Positions 18,489-28,800 are shown, numbered from the stretch's first letter. The stretch is DNA of 64,000 bases from Autumnicola patrickiae (GCF_031846525.1 NZ_JAVRHM010000002.1:1-64000), one strand, 5' to 3'. A program made the numbers and translations. Notes: generated from the sequence alone by a model not told the origin.

Positions 18489-18676
18489 TTAGAATTTTAG
18501 ATTACTTCGTGACTTGTGTTTGGGTTCTGTTTTTCGGGTGCAATATTAACTTAAATTTAAGTTTCCAATGTTTACTAAATGTTAAGTAATACGTTTTGCT
18601 GAAGATAATAATTTTCTGAAAAACAATAATTTAGAACCATTTGTTCAATTTATTTAAAAATAAGTCCAAAAAAGAA

Positions 18677-18696
18677 AAGCACCCCAATAGGTGCTT
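18677..18696 (-). terminator. Terminator of the TPR/beta-barrel operon
   Basis: Stem AAGCACC / GGTGCTT; on the minus strand it is followed by TTCTTTTTT. Confidence 0.7.
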
Positions 18697-18739
18697 ATAC
18701 ATTATAGTCCAGAATAATTTATAATTCTGTATTAATTTT

Positions 18740-20560
18740 CTAGAAATCGAATTTATAGGTTGCCCCGGCCAGAACCTGTAATCCCTGTACCTGGAAATTT
18801 GTCCATCTTTCGTAATTGTTGTTGAGCAAATTATTTCCTCTCACAAAAGCTGAAAGCTGCTCGTTAAAGCGGTAGCCCAAGTGTGCATTTAAATCGAAGT
18901 AACTGTCCAGTACTACATACGCTTCAGATAATGAACCGTCTACCGGCCTGTTATCGATAATTGCCAAATCCTGGCGTTCACTTCTAAAGAAGATATTTCC
19001 ACCTGCGTACCATTTTTCAGTTATCTGATAATCGGCGTTAAGGGACGCTTTTACATTTGGCAAATTCCATGCTTCTGCTTCCTCATCTGTAGAATAGTTA
19101 AAATATTCGGCATTCAGGGAAAGATAAAAATTTCGGTTTACATCCACATTAAGTTCCCCAAAAAGCGAAAGCGTGTTTACATCATCATAAACTACCTGAA
19201 ATGAATTTCCGTAGCCATAATTTTCCATAGAAGCGATTGGGCCTGTAGGATTTCTTCGGAATAAAGCTTTATTAAACTGGGATGCATACCCTGCTCTAAC
19301 ATTATAACCAAGAAAAGTAGTTAATCTTCCTTTAGCACCTACATAAGCATCATATTCCGTTTCTGTAGGCTGAATTGCCAGGGCCGGAGATACAAAAGGG
19401 TTTTCCTGAAAGAACTTGTAATACGTATTTTGCTCCAGATCCCCTTCAATACCTGCATAAGCAGTTAAAAGATCTCCTGAAAGCCTGTAACTGGCAGTAA
19501 TCTGCGGATACAGATAAAAATTGTTATCGCTGTTTTCCGGATCAAGGCTATAGAAAAGTCCGATTCCCAAATTTAATGTAAGATCATCCCGAAGCACCAG
19601 TAAACTCGGACTGAAGCCGAAGTTCATAAACGTATAATCCTGTCCTGTTCCATCCAAAGCGACCTCCTCAAATTGCCCATTTACGATATCTGCAGTAATA
19701 TCTGAAGTAATTAGCTCTCCGGCGATATTGACTTCAAAAGTCCCTCTGGCATCAAAATGATTTTCGGAAGAACCGTATGCGTCACCCGAATGTCTGAATT
19801 TCGCTTTGGCTTTATCAAAGAATGAATCATAAAGATCGATTTCGCCGCCTGCATAAACCGAAAAATAATTCTGAGTAGGATCAATATCCATTACCTGGTC
19901 ATTAGACAAAGCAGGAATTTCTGGTAATCCATACCAGTTAAACAGTTGGTGCTGCCCTCCCACTTCGGTCTTCCACGAAAGCTCGCGATCTCTCCTGGTA
20001 TAGCTCAGATTAAGTTCAGTATCATAAAATTGATCATCCAGTCTAACGCCTTCTATCCCTCCCTGAGAGGAATTATGTGTAAGAAAAATTCCGAAGTTAT
20101 CAGTACGGTTTACCTCCAGGTTACTATAAAATTCGGCTAAAACATTAGAGTAATTACCAAATCCAAGGGTGGCGTAATTGTCGTAAACTTTTGGCGGTCT
20201 TTCGCGCTCTAAATTTGTAGCCCGACCTTTAGCAGGAGTAAACGTAGATGCCACTGGCACAGAAAATATGCTGTACTGCACAGGCTTCTTGGCTGTATTT
20301 ACAGAATCTGCCCTTGTTGGTGTTTCACGTATTTTGGATGCATCACGTACAGAAGGTGAATAGGGTTTTACAACTGTTACGGTCTCGCTCCCCAAGGGAT
20401 CCTGGGCAAAAAGGAAACCATTAATTAAAAACAAACTTAAAAACAGGCTTCTTTTTCCCACCAACGGGTTTAATATCTTCAGGACCAAGCTGAATTTCAA
20501 TACCATTTGATTCATATAATTAGGGTTTGCGACGTGGTTCTTGTTTGAGAAAATTCGCAT
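18740..20560 (-). CDS. TonB-dependent-receptor-like outer-membrane beta-barrel without plug
   Basis: A roughly 606-aa outer-membrane protein. After a hydrophobic signal ending GFLFAQ, the mature N-terminus (TVTVVKPYSPSVRDASKI) is followed directly by beta-barrel strands with alternating aromatic pattern to a C-terminal phenylalanine (AGATYKFDF), as in outer-membrane insertion signals. I see no TonB-box and plug domain, so it is barrel-only. The open frame reaches 20734 but that part overlaps the TPR gene in another frame; starts at 20560, 20515 or 20506 are all possible, the last two giving a more normal signal length. It directly follows the TPR gene by 19 bp at the first of these starts and likely works with it at the cell envelope. 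Confidence 0.8.
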   Translation of the reverse strand: MRIFSNKNHVANPNYMNQMVLKFSLVLKILNPLVGKRSLFLSLFLINGFLFAQDPLGSETVTVVKPYSPSVRDASKIRETPTRADSVNTAKKPVQYSIFSVPVASTFTPAKGRATNLERERPPKVYDNYATLGFGNYSNVLAEFYSNLEVNRTDNFGIFLTHNSSQGGIEGVRLDDQFYDTELNLSYTRRDRELSWKTEVGGQHQLFNWYGLPEIPALSNDQVMDIDPTQNYFSVYAGGEIDLYDSFFDKAKAKFRHSGDAYGSSENHFDARGTFEVNIAGELITSDITADIVNGQFEEVALDGTGQDYTFMNFGFSPSLLVLRDDLTLNLGIGLFYSLDPENSDNNFYLYPQITASYRLSGDLLTAYAGIEGDLEQNTYYKFFQENPFVSPALAIQPTETEYDAYVGAKGRLTTFLGYNVRAGYASQFNKALFRRNPTGPIASMENYGYGNSFQVVYDDVNTLSLFGELNVDVNRNFYLSLNAEYFNYSTDEEAEAWNLPNVKASLNADYQITEKWYAGGNIFFRSERQDLAIIDNRPVDGSLSEAYVVLDSYFDLNAHLGYRFNEQLSAFVRGNNLLNNNYERWTNFQVQGLQVLAGATYKFDF

Positions 20561-20579
20561 ATAAATGACTGAGTTAGTT

Positions 20580-23500
20580 TTAATTTTGAACTGAAGAGTT
20601 GGTTTTGGCTTCTTTCTCCTTGATCCTGGCCAGTTCAGATTTTGCCTCGGCGACGACTTCAGGTTGATTTCCAAAGTTTTTGATGACATTCTCCAGAATG
20701 TAAGTCGCCTGGTAAGCGTCACCCAATTGATCAAAGTTCTTTGCCATTAAAACAAGTCCTTTTGCTCCCCAGTGCTTGTATCCTGAAAAGTCTTTAGCCA
20801 AAATTTGTATTGCGGCATTGGAAGCCTCGTAATTTCCACTTTTGCTTTTGAAATAAGCATCGTAGTATAAAGCTTCGGCGGCCAATTCTCCGGTTGCAGT
20901 TTTTTGAACTTCAGCATAAGCAGTTTTTGCCCTGCTTTCGTTTCCGTTTTTCATTGCTGCCCTGGCGATAATTACCTGTGCATCAGTCTTCGCTTTCTCT
21001 TCGGCTCCGGTGTTCTGAAGAACCTTTTCAGCATAAGCCTGAGCCTGGGAAATATTTCCCTGTTCAAAATAGGACTTCATAAGGTTGGACTGGGCATAAA
21101 CCATGTTCTCCTGAGATTCTGCCTGTTTTTCCAATCTTTCCAGAAGCGGAGTAGCTTCAGTATAATTTCCTTTTTCAAGATAAATCTGGGAAAGTCTCGC
21201 CAGTGCCTGCTCTGTAAATTCATTATTCGGCTTACTTAGCACAAACCTGTAGTGGTTCACCGACTTATCTTTATTTCCATCGCGGAAATAAAGTTGCGCC
21301 AGGTAAAAATTGGCATTTATCGAGTGTATTCCGTTCGGGAATTCCTGAATATAATTTTCAAATCCTCTAATGGCCTGAGCCGTGTTATTATTCAGATATT
21401 GATTTTCTGCAGCTTCGTAGGAAGTATTGTCCAGATCTGCATCAGAAATTTCAACAAAATCAATATTTCTTACCCAGCTCGCATACTCGTCTGTTCTTCC
21501 CATATCCACATAGACGTTCCTTGCTGTGGAAACGGCCTGCATAGCTTCCGGAGTATTGGGATAATCTGTAACCACCTTCTTAAGTCGCTCCAGGGCTTTA
21601 TCTCCCTGATTGGAATTATAATAAATTAATCCCTGTCTCAACATCGCTTTTGGAACAAAAGCACTGCCTGATACATCTCTAATAAGACGGTTGTAAGCCT
21701 GCACACCTTCGGAAGTATTGTTCATTGCAACATAGGTATTTCCAAGCTCAAACAATGCATCATCCCTGTATGAGGAGCGCGGATATTTGTTCAGGAAATT
21801 ATTCAACTCCTCTATTTTGGTCTCATTCCTGTCTACAAACCCATAACTAATCGCTTTCTGAAAAGCTGCATAATCGCTGTTCTCCACATTATTGGCAATT
21901 GCGCTGTTATAAGCCTCCATGGCAGGCCAGTACTGGCTGTTCACAAAATAACTATCTCCCAGCCTCAAATAAGCGTCATCTCTTCTTGGGCCATCGTTGT
22001 TTGTATTTTCAGAGTATCTTTTAAAATAGTTAATGGCCTGGGCATATTCATTCTTTTTGAAATAAGCATAACCTAAATTATAGTCCAGGTTTTTCATTTC
22101 CTCTGTACCACGGGCGGCTGTCATCCCGCCAAATTCCTTATAGCCAATAATTGCATCGTCTATACGATTCACATTAAATTCACTCTCTGCCTTCCAGAAA
22201 GTTGCTTTCGCTGTAACCACAGGATCTCGTGGCTCGGCTAAAGCTTTTTCAAAATTTTCCAGTGCTTTGTAGTAATCTCCTTCTTCGTACAGTTCCAGTC
22301 CGTAGTAATAGGCTACTTTTTGATAAGCCTGCTTATCACTGAAATTCCTGTTATTTTCCAGGAGCCTCATTGCCTCCTCGTAATTTCCGGAATTAATAAA
22401 AGAGTCTATAAGTAAAGTCTCTACTTCCTGCCGGGAGTCTGAATCGGGATATTTTTCAAGATAACTAAGAAGAACCTGTGAAGGGCTTTCATAAGAATTT
22501 CCAATTTCGTAGCTCAATTTTGCGTAATTGAGATAAGCATCTTTCTGGATTTTCGCATCGAATTCCATTTCGCTGGCATTCTTAAAAGCATTCAGCGCCT
22601 GTTGTTTCTGGTCTGAATTAAGATAAGATTGTGCCAGGTGATAATAGGCATTTTGAGCAATGGCATTATTCCCGTCAATAATTTTATTAAATTCTGAAAT
22701 TGCACCTTCATAATTCCCCTGCTTGTAATAAGCATATCCAAGCTGATAATAGTCTGTATTGTTCCATTTGCCTCGAAGCCCCTGATACTCCTTTAGGTAT
22801 GGAATCGCCTGTTCGTACTTGCCAAGGTTAAAATAGCTCTCCCCTATAATTTTGTTAAGCTGAGATTTTTCCTGTCGGTTAGAATTTGGCAATTGCTCCA
22901 GTCCAAGTTTTATTGCCTCTTCAAAATTTCCCAGTTTAAAATTCATATCAGCCTGGAAATAAGAGAGGTCTTCGCTATAACGATCATTATCCTGTACCTG
23001 CTGAAAATTTTCATTGGCCTCTTCGTAATCGTCACTTTCGTAAGCCATAAAACCAATATAATATTTGGCCTGGGAGCCAAATTCTTTGGAATCTCTTACG
23101 CGCTCCAGGTAAGTACGCGCCTGCTCATAATCATTAGAACGAAAATAAGCGTAGCCATTATTAAAGTAGAACCGTTGCCTGTCCTTCCGGCTCATCGCAT
23201 TTTCATCTACCTTATCATACCATTTCCTGGCCAGCGCGTATTTACCGGTATTAAAATAATAATCGGCGACATCCAGATAAGCAGAATTTGTTTTGGTGCT
23301 GGTAGGATACCTGGTGACAAACCTTTCCATAAGCCTGTCAGCACCTTGTTGGTTAAGTCTTACTGCTGCATTTGCAATGTAGTAAGCAGCATCAGCTTTT
23401 ATTTTTTCATCTTCTGTTTCGTCTTTTACATCATCAAAAAGATTTTGTGCCGCCAGATATTGCTGATTATTATACAATTCCAAAGCCTGGTTAAAGTCGG

Positions 23501-23594
23501 CAAGGTTGTTTGTAAAAGCTGCAGTTTGCTGGGAAAAGCCTTGAAATGAGAAGAATAGTAAAGCAACAAAAAGGAGAGATTTACTGGTCGTCAT
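20580..23594 (-). CDS. Large periplasmic tetratricopeptide-repeat protein
   Basis: A 1004-aa protein with a cleavable signal (MTTSKSLLFVALLFFSFQGFSQ) and then about twenty or more TPR units filling the rest, recognisable by recurrent A-YY-LG-Y-aa-GNYEEAI-F-k spacing, for example YYQLGYAYYKQGNYEGAISEF and YFNLGKYEQAIPYLKEY. Several repeats resemble the YbgF/BamD outer-membrane-lipoprotein type. The family is probably an envelope scaffold; no catalytic residues are visible. It is cotranscribed with the beta-barrel gene downstream, which suggests a shared complex in the outer membrane. Function otherwise unknown. Confidence 0.9.
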   Translation of the reverse strand: MTTSKSLLFVALLFFSFQGFSQQTAAFTNNLADFNQALELYNNQQYLAAQNLFDDVKDETEDEKIKADAAYYIANAAVRLNQQGADRLMERFVTRYPTSTKTNSAYLDVADYYFNTGKYALARKWYDKVDENAMSRKDRQRFYFNNGYAYFRSNDYEQARTYLERVRDSKEFGSQAKYYIGFMAYESDDYEEANENFQQVQDNDRYSEDLSYFQADMNFKLGNFEEAIKLGLEQLPNSNRQEKSQLNKIIGESYFNLGKYEQAIPYLKEYQGLRGKWNNTDYYQLGYAYYKQGNYEGAISEFNKIIDGNNAIAQNAYYHLAQSYLNSDQKQQALNAFKNASEMEFDAKIQKDAYLNYAKLSYEIGNSYESPSQVLLSYLEKYPDSDSRQEVETLLIDSFINSGNYEEAMRLLENNRNFSDKQAYQKVAYYYGLELYEEGDYYKALENFEKALAEPRDPVVTAKATFWKAESEFNVNRIDDAIIGYKEFGGMTAARGTEEMKNLDYNLGYAYFKKNEYAQAINYFKRYSENTNNDGPRRDDAYLRLGDSYFVNSQYWPAMEAYNSAIANNVENSDYAAFQKAISYGFVDRNETKIEELNNFLNKYPRSSYRDDALFELGNTYVAMNNTSEGVQAYNRLIRDVSGSAFVPKAMLRQGLIYYNSNQGDKALERLKKVVTDYPNTPEAMQAVSTARNVYVDMGRTDEYASWVRNIDFVEISDADLDNTSYEAAENQYLNNNTAQAIRGFENYIQEFPNGIHSINANFYLAQLYFRDGNKDKSVNHYRFVLSKPNNEFTEQALARLSQIYLEKGNYTEATPLLERLEKQAESQENMVYAQSNLMKSYFEQGNISQAQAYAEKVLQNTGAEEKAKTDAQVIIARAAMKNGNESRAKTAYAEVQKTATGELAAEALYYDAYFKSKSGNYEASNAAIQILAKDFSGYKHWGAKGLVLMAKNFDQLGDAYQATYILENVIKNFGNQPEVVAEAKSELARIKEKEAKTNSSVQN

Positions 23595-23754
23595 TTATAT
23601 ATGTTTAGGTTGAAGTTCAAAGATAATTTATATACTCTTTTTAATAACGATGAATGCCAGCTATAATTATGTTAATATGAAAAAAAGTAAACTGCCACTT
23701 TTTGAAAAATGTATATTTACAGATAATTTTACATCTCATTAGTTAAAATACTTT

Positions 23755-24438
23755 ATGTCTCAACCAGTCCTGGAATTAAAAAATGCAGCTATTTATCAGC
23801 GTGAAAGTCTAATCCTTTCTGAAGTTGATGTAACCGTGAACAGAGGTGACTTTGTCTACCTCATCGGAAAAACGGGTACAGGAAAAAGTAGCTTTATGAA
23901 AACGCTCTATGGCGATCTGCCTTTAACCGAAGGTGAGGGCCATATTGTTGATTATAACCTGCGGACTTTAAAGGAAAAAGACATCCCCTTTTTACGCCGG
24001 AAACTTGGTGTGGTTTTTCAGGATTTTAAATTACTTACCGATAGAAATATAAAAGACAACCTTCTTTTTGTGCTTAGGGCGACCGGTTGGAAAGACCAGA
24101 AAGGAATGGACAGTAAAATTGATGAAGTTCTGGATAAGGTGGGGATGAAAACCAAGGGTTTTAAATATCCTTATCAGCTTTCGGGTGGAGAGCAGCAGCG
24201 AGTTGCCATTGCCCGTGCGCTTCTTAACGATCCAGAATTAATTCTTGCCGATGAACCTACCGGAAACCTGGATCCGCAGACTTCTGTTGAAGTTATGGAA
24301 GTACTTCAGGAAATCAGCAAAAACGGAAATACGATTCTTATGGCTACGCACGATTATGCGCTCCTGCTGAAGTATCCTTCCAAAACATTAAAATGCGATG
24401 GACAAAGGGTTTTTGAAGTGGTACAGAAGACGGTGTAG
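23755..24438 (+). CDS. ftsE: Cell-division ABC ATPase FtsE
   Basis: A 227-aa ABC ATPase: Walker A GKTGTGKSS near 38, Q-loop VVFQDFKLL, signature LSGGEQQR near 140, Walker B LILADEPTGNLD near 160, H-loop ATHD. The VFQDFKLL(TDR) sequence after the Q-loop is typical of FtsE rather than LolD or MacB. FtsE works with the membrane protein FtsX to activate peptidoglycan hydrolases at division. In Bacteroidota ftsX is commonly at a separate locus, and none is visible here. LolD-like lipoprotein ATPase is the alternative. Confidence 0.85.
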   Translation: MSQPVLELKNAAIYQRESLILSEVDVTVNRGDFVYLIGKTGTGKSSFMKTLYGDLPLTEGEGHIVDYNLRTLKEKDIPFLRRKLGVVFQDFKLLTDRNIKDNLLFVLRATGWKDQKGMDSKIDEVLDKVGMKTKGFKYPYQLSGGEQQRVAIARALLNDPELILADEPTGNLDPQTSVEVMEVLQEISKNGNTILMATHDYALLLKYPSKTLKCDGQRVFEVVQKTV

Positions 24439-24982
24439 GTCGGAGTTCGGAATTCTTTTTGAAGTTGTCAGTTTTGAGTTGTCGGTTGTCAGTTCTGGAA
24501 AACGCTAAAGAAAATTAGGAAGAAAAAGAGAAGTCTTCAAAATGGCAATTATCGACTTCTGCTAGTTTGGAGTTCAGAGTTTGGAGTTCGGAGAGTTTCA
24601 TGTTTCAGGTTTCATGTTTCAGGTTTCAAAAAAAGGAGAGGGTTTTAAAATGGCAATTATCCACCTTAGGTTGCACCACGAATCCACGAATATTCTCTGA
24701 GAACTTCCGCAGAAATTTTTTCAGGATAAAACAAGCCATGCCTTAAAAATGGCAATTATCGACTTCAGTAAGTTCGGTGTTTATAGTTCGAAGTCTTTCA
24801 CCGTTTGAGCGAAGTCAAGACCCATTGTGTTCTTTTTCACAAAAATAGTGTTTACTGCCTCTAACCAACCTCTTGACTCCGCTCGGGGCGACATTCGTTT
24901 CCTGGCACCCTGAGTCTTGTCTCCGGTTTCCTGATTCAGTTTAAGATAGCACTTCAAAAATGGCAATTATTGATATTCTGTT
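24439..24982. repeat. 544-bp repeat-rich intergenic region with four motif copies
   Basis: No gene is supported here. The stretch is built from short degenerate direct repeats (GTTGTCAGTT units at 24464-24498, TTTGGAGTTC units near 24566-24593, TTTCATGTTTCAGG units near 24596-24629) interleaved with four copies of the 3'-end motif at 24530-24559, 24643-24667, 24741-24766 and 24951-24977. The first copy is closed by GAAGTC / GACTTC arms. All four point in the sense of the EamA gene, which ends at 24983. Confidence 0.75.
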
Positions 24983-25885
24983 TTATTCAGAGTTACTACG
25001 TTTTCTCTTTTTGAGATTCATTTGAACTACGGCCATCAGTATTAGAATAATCCCCAGCCATTGAAAAACATCTACTCGTTCATTAAGTAAAAAATAGGCC
25101 ATTAATACAGCAGCAGGCAATTCTATAGAGGAGATAATCGCCCCCAGTCCCACTTCAATTTTTGGCATACCAGCAGTGTAAAGCAACGGTGGGAGAATTG
25201 TACCGAAAAGGGCGAGAATCAGACCCCATTTTATCAGAATATCAAAATTAAATTCTTCCACAATATATGGCCCCGTTATAGCACTTACTACAAGAAAACC
25301 TCCCACCATCATCCAAAGGCTGCGTCGCAGGGAAGGCATATTAAGAGAAACTGTGTTTGAGCAATAAATAGTGCCTGTATATGATAACGCAGCCAGCATT
25401 CCCCAGCCAATGCCCCGCCAGTCAATAGAAAATGTGTCATTCATCACGTTGGTAGCCAGCACAGTTCCGGCAAGAATGGCCAGAACAGCCAGGATTTTTT
25501 TAAGCCCGGGCTTCTTACGTTGCAACACAGCTTCCAGGACTACTCCCATCCACACGCTTTGCATCAACAACACAATCCCAATTGAGACAGGAATGTATTT
25601 AACAGCCAGATAATAAAAAGTACTGGTTAAACCTAGGGTAGTACCGGCGGCGATAAGCTTAAACTTGCTCATGGCTCCTGCCTTTTCAGAATTTTCCTTC
25701 TTCTTTTTTCCGAAGAAAAGGTTTATAACTAAAAGTCCCACTAAACCCAGTGCCATTTGGGAAAAAGTGATTTCGTGAGAAGTATATCCTTCTTCGTAAG
25801 CCAATTTCACAAAAGTAGTAAGCATACCATAGCTACAGGCTCCCAGCCCTACCAGAATAGCTCCTTTTAATACTGATTTGTTCAT
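24983..25885 (-). CDS. EamA/DMT-family transporter
   Basis: A 300-aa inner-membrane protein with ten hydrophobic helices in two EamA repeats (about 7-140 and 155-290), the drug/metabolite transporter superfamily fold. Each half ends in the typical P-rich pattern (PVSIGIVLLMQSVWMGVVLEA and VGLGAIISSIELPAAVLMAYFLLNE). Substrate cannot be read from sequence; relatives move amino acids, purines or amphiphiles. Its 3' end is followed by the dispersed-motif cluster. Confidence 0.88.
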   Translation of the reverse strand: MNKSVLKGAILVGLGACSYGMLTTFVKLAYEEGYTSHEITFSQMALGLVGLLVINLFFGKKKKENSEKAGAMSKFKLIAAGTTLGLTSTFYYLAVKYIPVSIGIVLLMQSVWMGVVLEAVLQRKKPGLKKILAVLAILAGTVLATNVMNDTFSIDWRGIGWGMLAALSYTGTIYCSNTVSLNMPSLRRSLWMMVGGFLVVSAITGPYIVEEFNFDILIKWGLILALFGTILPPLLYTAGMPKIEVGLGAIISSIELPAAVLMAYFLLNERVDVFQWLGIILILMAVVQMNLKKRKRSNSE

Positions 25886-25953
25886 TAATTATTTGGGTAA
25901 AAACTTTTTGATGTGAAATTTGCCCTGCCTTGCGGCCAGTAACGCAATCCCAT

Positions 25954-25991
25954 AAAAAAGCTGCCTCAAAATAGTTTCCGAGGCAGCTTTT
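25954..25991 (-). terminator. Terminator of typA
   Basis: Stem AAAAGCTGCCT / AGGCAGCTTTT with a 14-nt loop and a run of T on the minus strand. Confidence 0.9.
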
Positions 25992-26011
25992 ATAGAATAT
26001 AATATTTACAA

Positions 26012-27814
26012 CTACATTATTTTATTACGCTTACGATCATTTTCAGTAAGGTGAATTTTCCTGATACGGATATGGTTTGGTGTAACCTCAACATATTCGT
26101 CTTTCTGAATATATTCTAAAGCTTCTTCCAGTGAAAACTTAATTGCCGGAACAATCTTCGCTTTATCATCTGCTCCTGAAGAACGTACGTTAGAAAGCTT
26201 CTTGGTTTTAGTAATATTTACCGCCATATCATCCTGACGGGAGTTCTCACCAATCACCTGACCTTCGTAAATATCTTCTCCCGGATCTACGAAAAACTTA
26301 CCTCTGTCCTGAAGTTTATCGATAGAATAAGGAATAGCTTTTCCTTTCTCCATAGAAACCAAAGAACCGTTTTGCCTCTCCGGAATACCTCCTTTTAACG
26401 GCTGATATTCTTTGTAACGGTGAGCCATAATCGCTTCTCCGGCAGTAGCTGTTAGCAACTGATTTCTTAAACCGATAATGCCTCTTGAAGGGATAAGGAA
26501 CTGGATAACCATACGTTCACCTTTTCCTTCCATGCTTAACATTTCCCCTTTTCTCATCGTCACCATTTCTACCGCTTTTCCTGAAACATTTTCAGGTAAA
26601 TCGATAGTCAGTTCCTCAACCGGCTCACATTTAACTCCGTCAATTTCCTTGATGATTACCTGTGGCTGACCGATTTGAAGTTCGTAACCTTCACGACGCA
26701 TTGTTTCGATTAAAACAGATAAGTGAAGTACTCCACGGCCAAAAACCATAAATTTATCAGCACTATCAGTTTCTTCAACTCTAAGCGCAAGGTTTTTCTC
26801 AAGTTCTTTGAACAGACGGTCTTTAATATGACGGGAAGTCACGAATTTACCGTCTTTTCCGAAGAAAGGGGAGTCATTAATAGTGAAAAGCATACTCATC
26901 GTAGGCTCATCAATTGCAATGGTTTTTAAACCTTCAGGATTTTCAATATCGGCAACCGTATCACCAATTTCAAAACCTTCAAGACCAACAATAGCACAAA
27001 TATCCCCCGCCTGTACTTCTTCAATCTTTCTACGGCCTAAACCTTCGAAAGTATGTAATTCTTTAATTTTTGTTTTCTTAATGCTACCATCGCGCTTTAC
27101 AAGGGAAACCTGCTGATTTTCTTTTAAAGTTCCTCTCTGAAGTCGCCCAATAGCGATCCTTCCTGTAAAGGAAGAGAAATCCAAAGAAGTGATAAGCATT
27201 TGAGGTGACCCTTCAAGATCTACTTTTGGAGCAGGAATATGTTCAATAACCATGTCAAGAAGAGGCTCAACATTTTTGGTCTCATTCCTCCAGTCATCAC
27301 TCATCCAGTTATTTTTAGCTGAACCGTAAACTGTTGGGAAATCCAGCTGCCACTCTTCAGCACCAAGTTCGAACATAAGATCAAAAACTTTCTCATGCAC
27401 CTCCTCGGGAGTACAGTTTTCCTTATCTACTTTGTTGATTACAACACAAGGTTTTAAACCAAGGTCAATCGCTTTTTGAAGTACGAAACGAGTTTGCGGC
27501 ATAGGCCCTTCAAAGGCATCAACCAATAGCAAAACTCCGTCTGCCATGTTTAAAACACGTTCTACCTCTCCCCCAAAGTCGGCGTGACCGGGAGTATCTA
27601 TAATGTTTATTTTTGTGTCTTTGTAAGTAACCGAAACGTTTTTGGAAGTAATGGTAATGCCGCGTTCTCTCTCGAGGTCGTTATTATCCAGGATAAGATC
27701 TCCGGTATTTTCATTATCGCGAAAAAGCTGACAATGGTACATAATTTTGTCAACCAGGGTAGTTTTCCCGTGGTCAACGTGTGCAATAATTGCAATATTT
27801 CTGATAGCTGTCAT
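26012..27814 (-). CDS. typA: Ribosome-binding GTPase TypA/BipA
   Basis: A 600-aa translational GTPase that helps 50S assembly and growth under stress. G motifs: AHVDHGKTT (G1) near residue 9, RGITI (G2), DTPGHADFGGEV (G3), NKVD (G4), with the YGSAKNN (G5) region after. EF-G-like domains II, III and V follow, and the TypA-specific C-terminal domain near 485-590 includes FVDPGEDIYEGQVIGENSR. The start at 27814 (MTAIRNIAIIAHVDHGK) is chosen over one eleven codons upstream because it begins the conserved block. Clear -33/-7 promoter upstream. Confidence 0.97.
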   Translation of the reverse strand: MTAIRNIAIIAHVDHGKTTLVDKIMYHCQLFRDNENTGDLILDNNDLERERGITITSKNVSVTYKDTKINIIDTPGHADFGGEVERVLNMADGVLLLVDAFEGPMPQTRFVLQKAIDLGLKPCVVINKVDKENCTPEEVHEKVFDLMFELGAEEWQLDFPTVYGSAKNNWMSDDWRNETKNVEPLLDMVIEHIPAPKVDLEGSPQMLITSLDFSSFTGRIAIGRLQRGTLKENQQVSLVKRDGSIKKTKIKELHTFEGLGRRKIEEVQAGDICAIVGLEGFEIGDTVADIENPEGLKTIAIDEPTMSMLFTINDSPFFGKDGKFVTSRHIKDRLFKELEKNLALRVEETDSADKFMVFGRGVLHLSVLIETMRREGYELQIGQPQVIIKEIDGVKCEPVEELTIDLPENVSGKAVEMVTMRKGEMLSMEGKGERMVIQFLIPSRGIIGLRNQLLTATAGEAIMAHRYKEYQPLKGGIPERQNGSLVSMEKGKAIPYSIDKLQDRGKFFVDPGEDIYEGQVIGENSRQDDMAVNITKTKKLSNVRSSGADDKAKIVPAIKFSLEEALEYIQKDEYVEVTPNHIRIRKIHLTENDRKRNKIM

Positions 27815-27836
27815 ATAAGCCTGTTTTAAAAGGCTG

Positions 27837-27870
27837 CAAATGTACACCTATTTTTCAGGAATTTACCAAA
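27837..27870 (-). promoter_or_regulatory. typA promoter, -33 TTTG and -7 TACATTTG
   Basis: On the minus strand: TTTG, a 22-bp spacer, then TACATTTG, a full match to the Bacteroidota consensus TTTG-N17-23-TAnnTTTG. The -7 box is 23 bp upstream of the typA start. The remaining 27871-28129 holds no gene that I can support. Confidence 0.65.
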
Positions 27871-28129
27871 CTTCGGGGAGATAATTATAAAATTTGACAT
27901 TCCTTTTATATGCGGGCAATAAACTGTAAATCAAACTGCTATATTTTTTATATCTGAAGGGCAAAAATGAGTGAATATACCAACATTAGCGGCAAATTAT
28001 GCTCATTTCTGCACAAAAAAGCCGGAAAAAGCTTCTAAAAACCCTCTTTTTTAGCTTCGAAAAAGATATTTTAACCCTTTCGGAAGCTTATTCAGTAAAG
28101 TAATTTAAGTCGACCCTCAAATTTGGCAA

Positions 28130-28615
28130 TTATCGATCATCTGCAGATGGACCGTACGTAGAAGGCACCGGAATGTCCAATAACCTGAAGTAAACGCCCA
28201 TTTGTGCACGATGGTGCGGAAGCTGACCCAGGACCATCGTTCTTAACATTTCCAGCCGTGGCATTTCCATTATTTTAATTCCGTTATGGAGCATTCGCCA
28301 GTTTTTTTCATATTCCTTATCGTCCTTTTTAAGGGAATTTTCTGCCTGGGAAAGATTGATTTCGAAAGCTTTAATAATTTCAGGAATCGTACTGAAATCC
28401 GGCGTTGTGTAAGAACCCAAATCCATCTCTTCCAATTCCATGGTCGCCGTAATCCAACTAGGTATTTCAGCCATGTGATTCGCCAGTTGTTTAAAGCTCA
28501 TAGATTTTGGGTGCGGCCGCCAATCCAGATTATCTTCAGGTATACGCTTAAAGAATTTAGTAGTTAAAGCCGCTTCCTGCCGAAGCTGGGGCAATAAAAA
28601 ATCCCGGATATCCAT
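28130..28615 (-). CDS. DinB-family protein
   Basis: A 161-aa four-helix bundle of the DinB/YfiT superfamily. Metal-ligand His candidates are in FKQLANHMAEIP (about residue 47) and LGQLPHHRAQMGVYFRLL (about 132-136); the ending R-LLDIPVPSTYGPSADD is the usual DinB finish. Likely a thiol- or metal-dependent hydrolase or transferase; the substrate is unknown. The last codons and stop overlap a copy of the dispersed 3'-end motif. Confidence 0.9.
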   Translation of the reverse strand: MDIRDFLLPQLRQEAALTTKFFKRIPEDNLDWRPHPKSMSFKQLANHMAEIPSWITATMELEEMDLGSYTTPDFSTIPEIIKAFEINLSQAENSLKKDDKEYEKNWRMLHNGIKIMEMPRLEMLRTMVLGQLPHHRAQMGVYFRLLDIPVPSTYGPSADDR

Positions 28616-28742
28616 GGTACAAGTATTAGGATCATTCTTGTGAATTTACAATAAATTTGAAAACGCTTATCTTAACAGGAACGTTAAATTTTTTACTGAA
28701 TTTCTCGTCCTGCCAATTAAAGAACAGAAGATTAAATTCTAT

Positions 28743-28750
28743 TATCTTTG
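28743..28750 (+). promoter_or_regulatory. -7 box of kdsA promoter
   Basis: TATCTTTG matches TAnnTTTG about 50 bp upstream of the kdsA ATG. It supports the start at 28801 rather than the longer open frame that reaches 28657. Confidence 0.5.
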
Positions 28751-28800
28751 TTTTAGAAGTTCCTGAATTGGACTTTTATTTATTTCAAAAATCTATCACA

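Noticed and set aside
22893..23549. 218-codon plus-strand ORF opposite the TPR gene
   Set aside because: Antisense frame of a strongly supported repeat protein; sequence has no domain character of its own.
24440..24640. Repeated GTTGTCAGTT and TTTCAGGTTTC units considered as CRISPR
   Set aside because: Units are short, adjacent and degenerate; no constant spacers and no cas genes.
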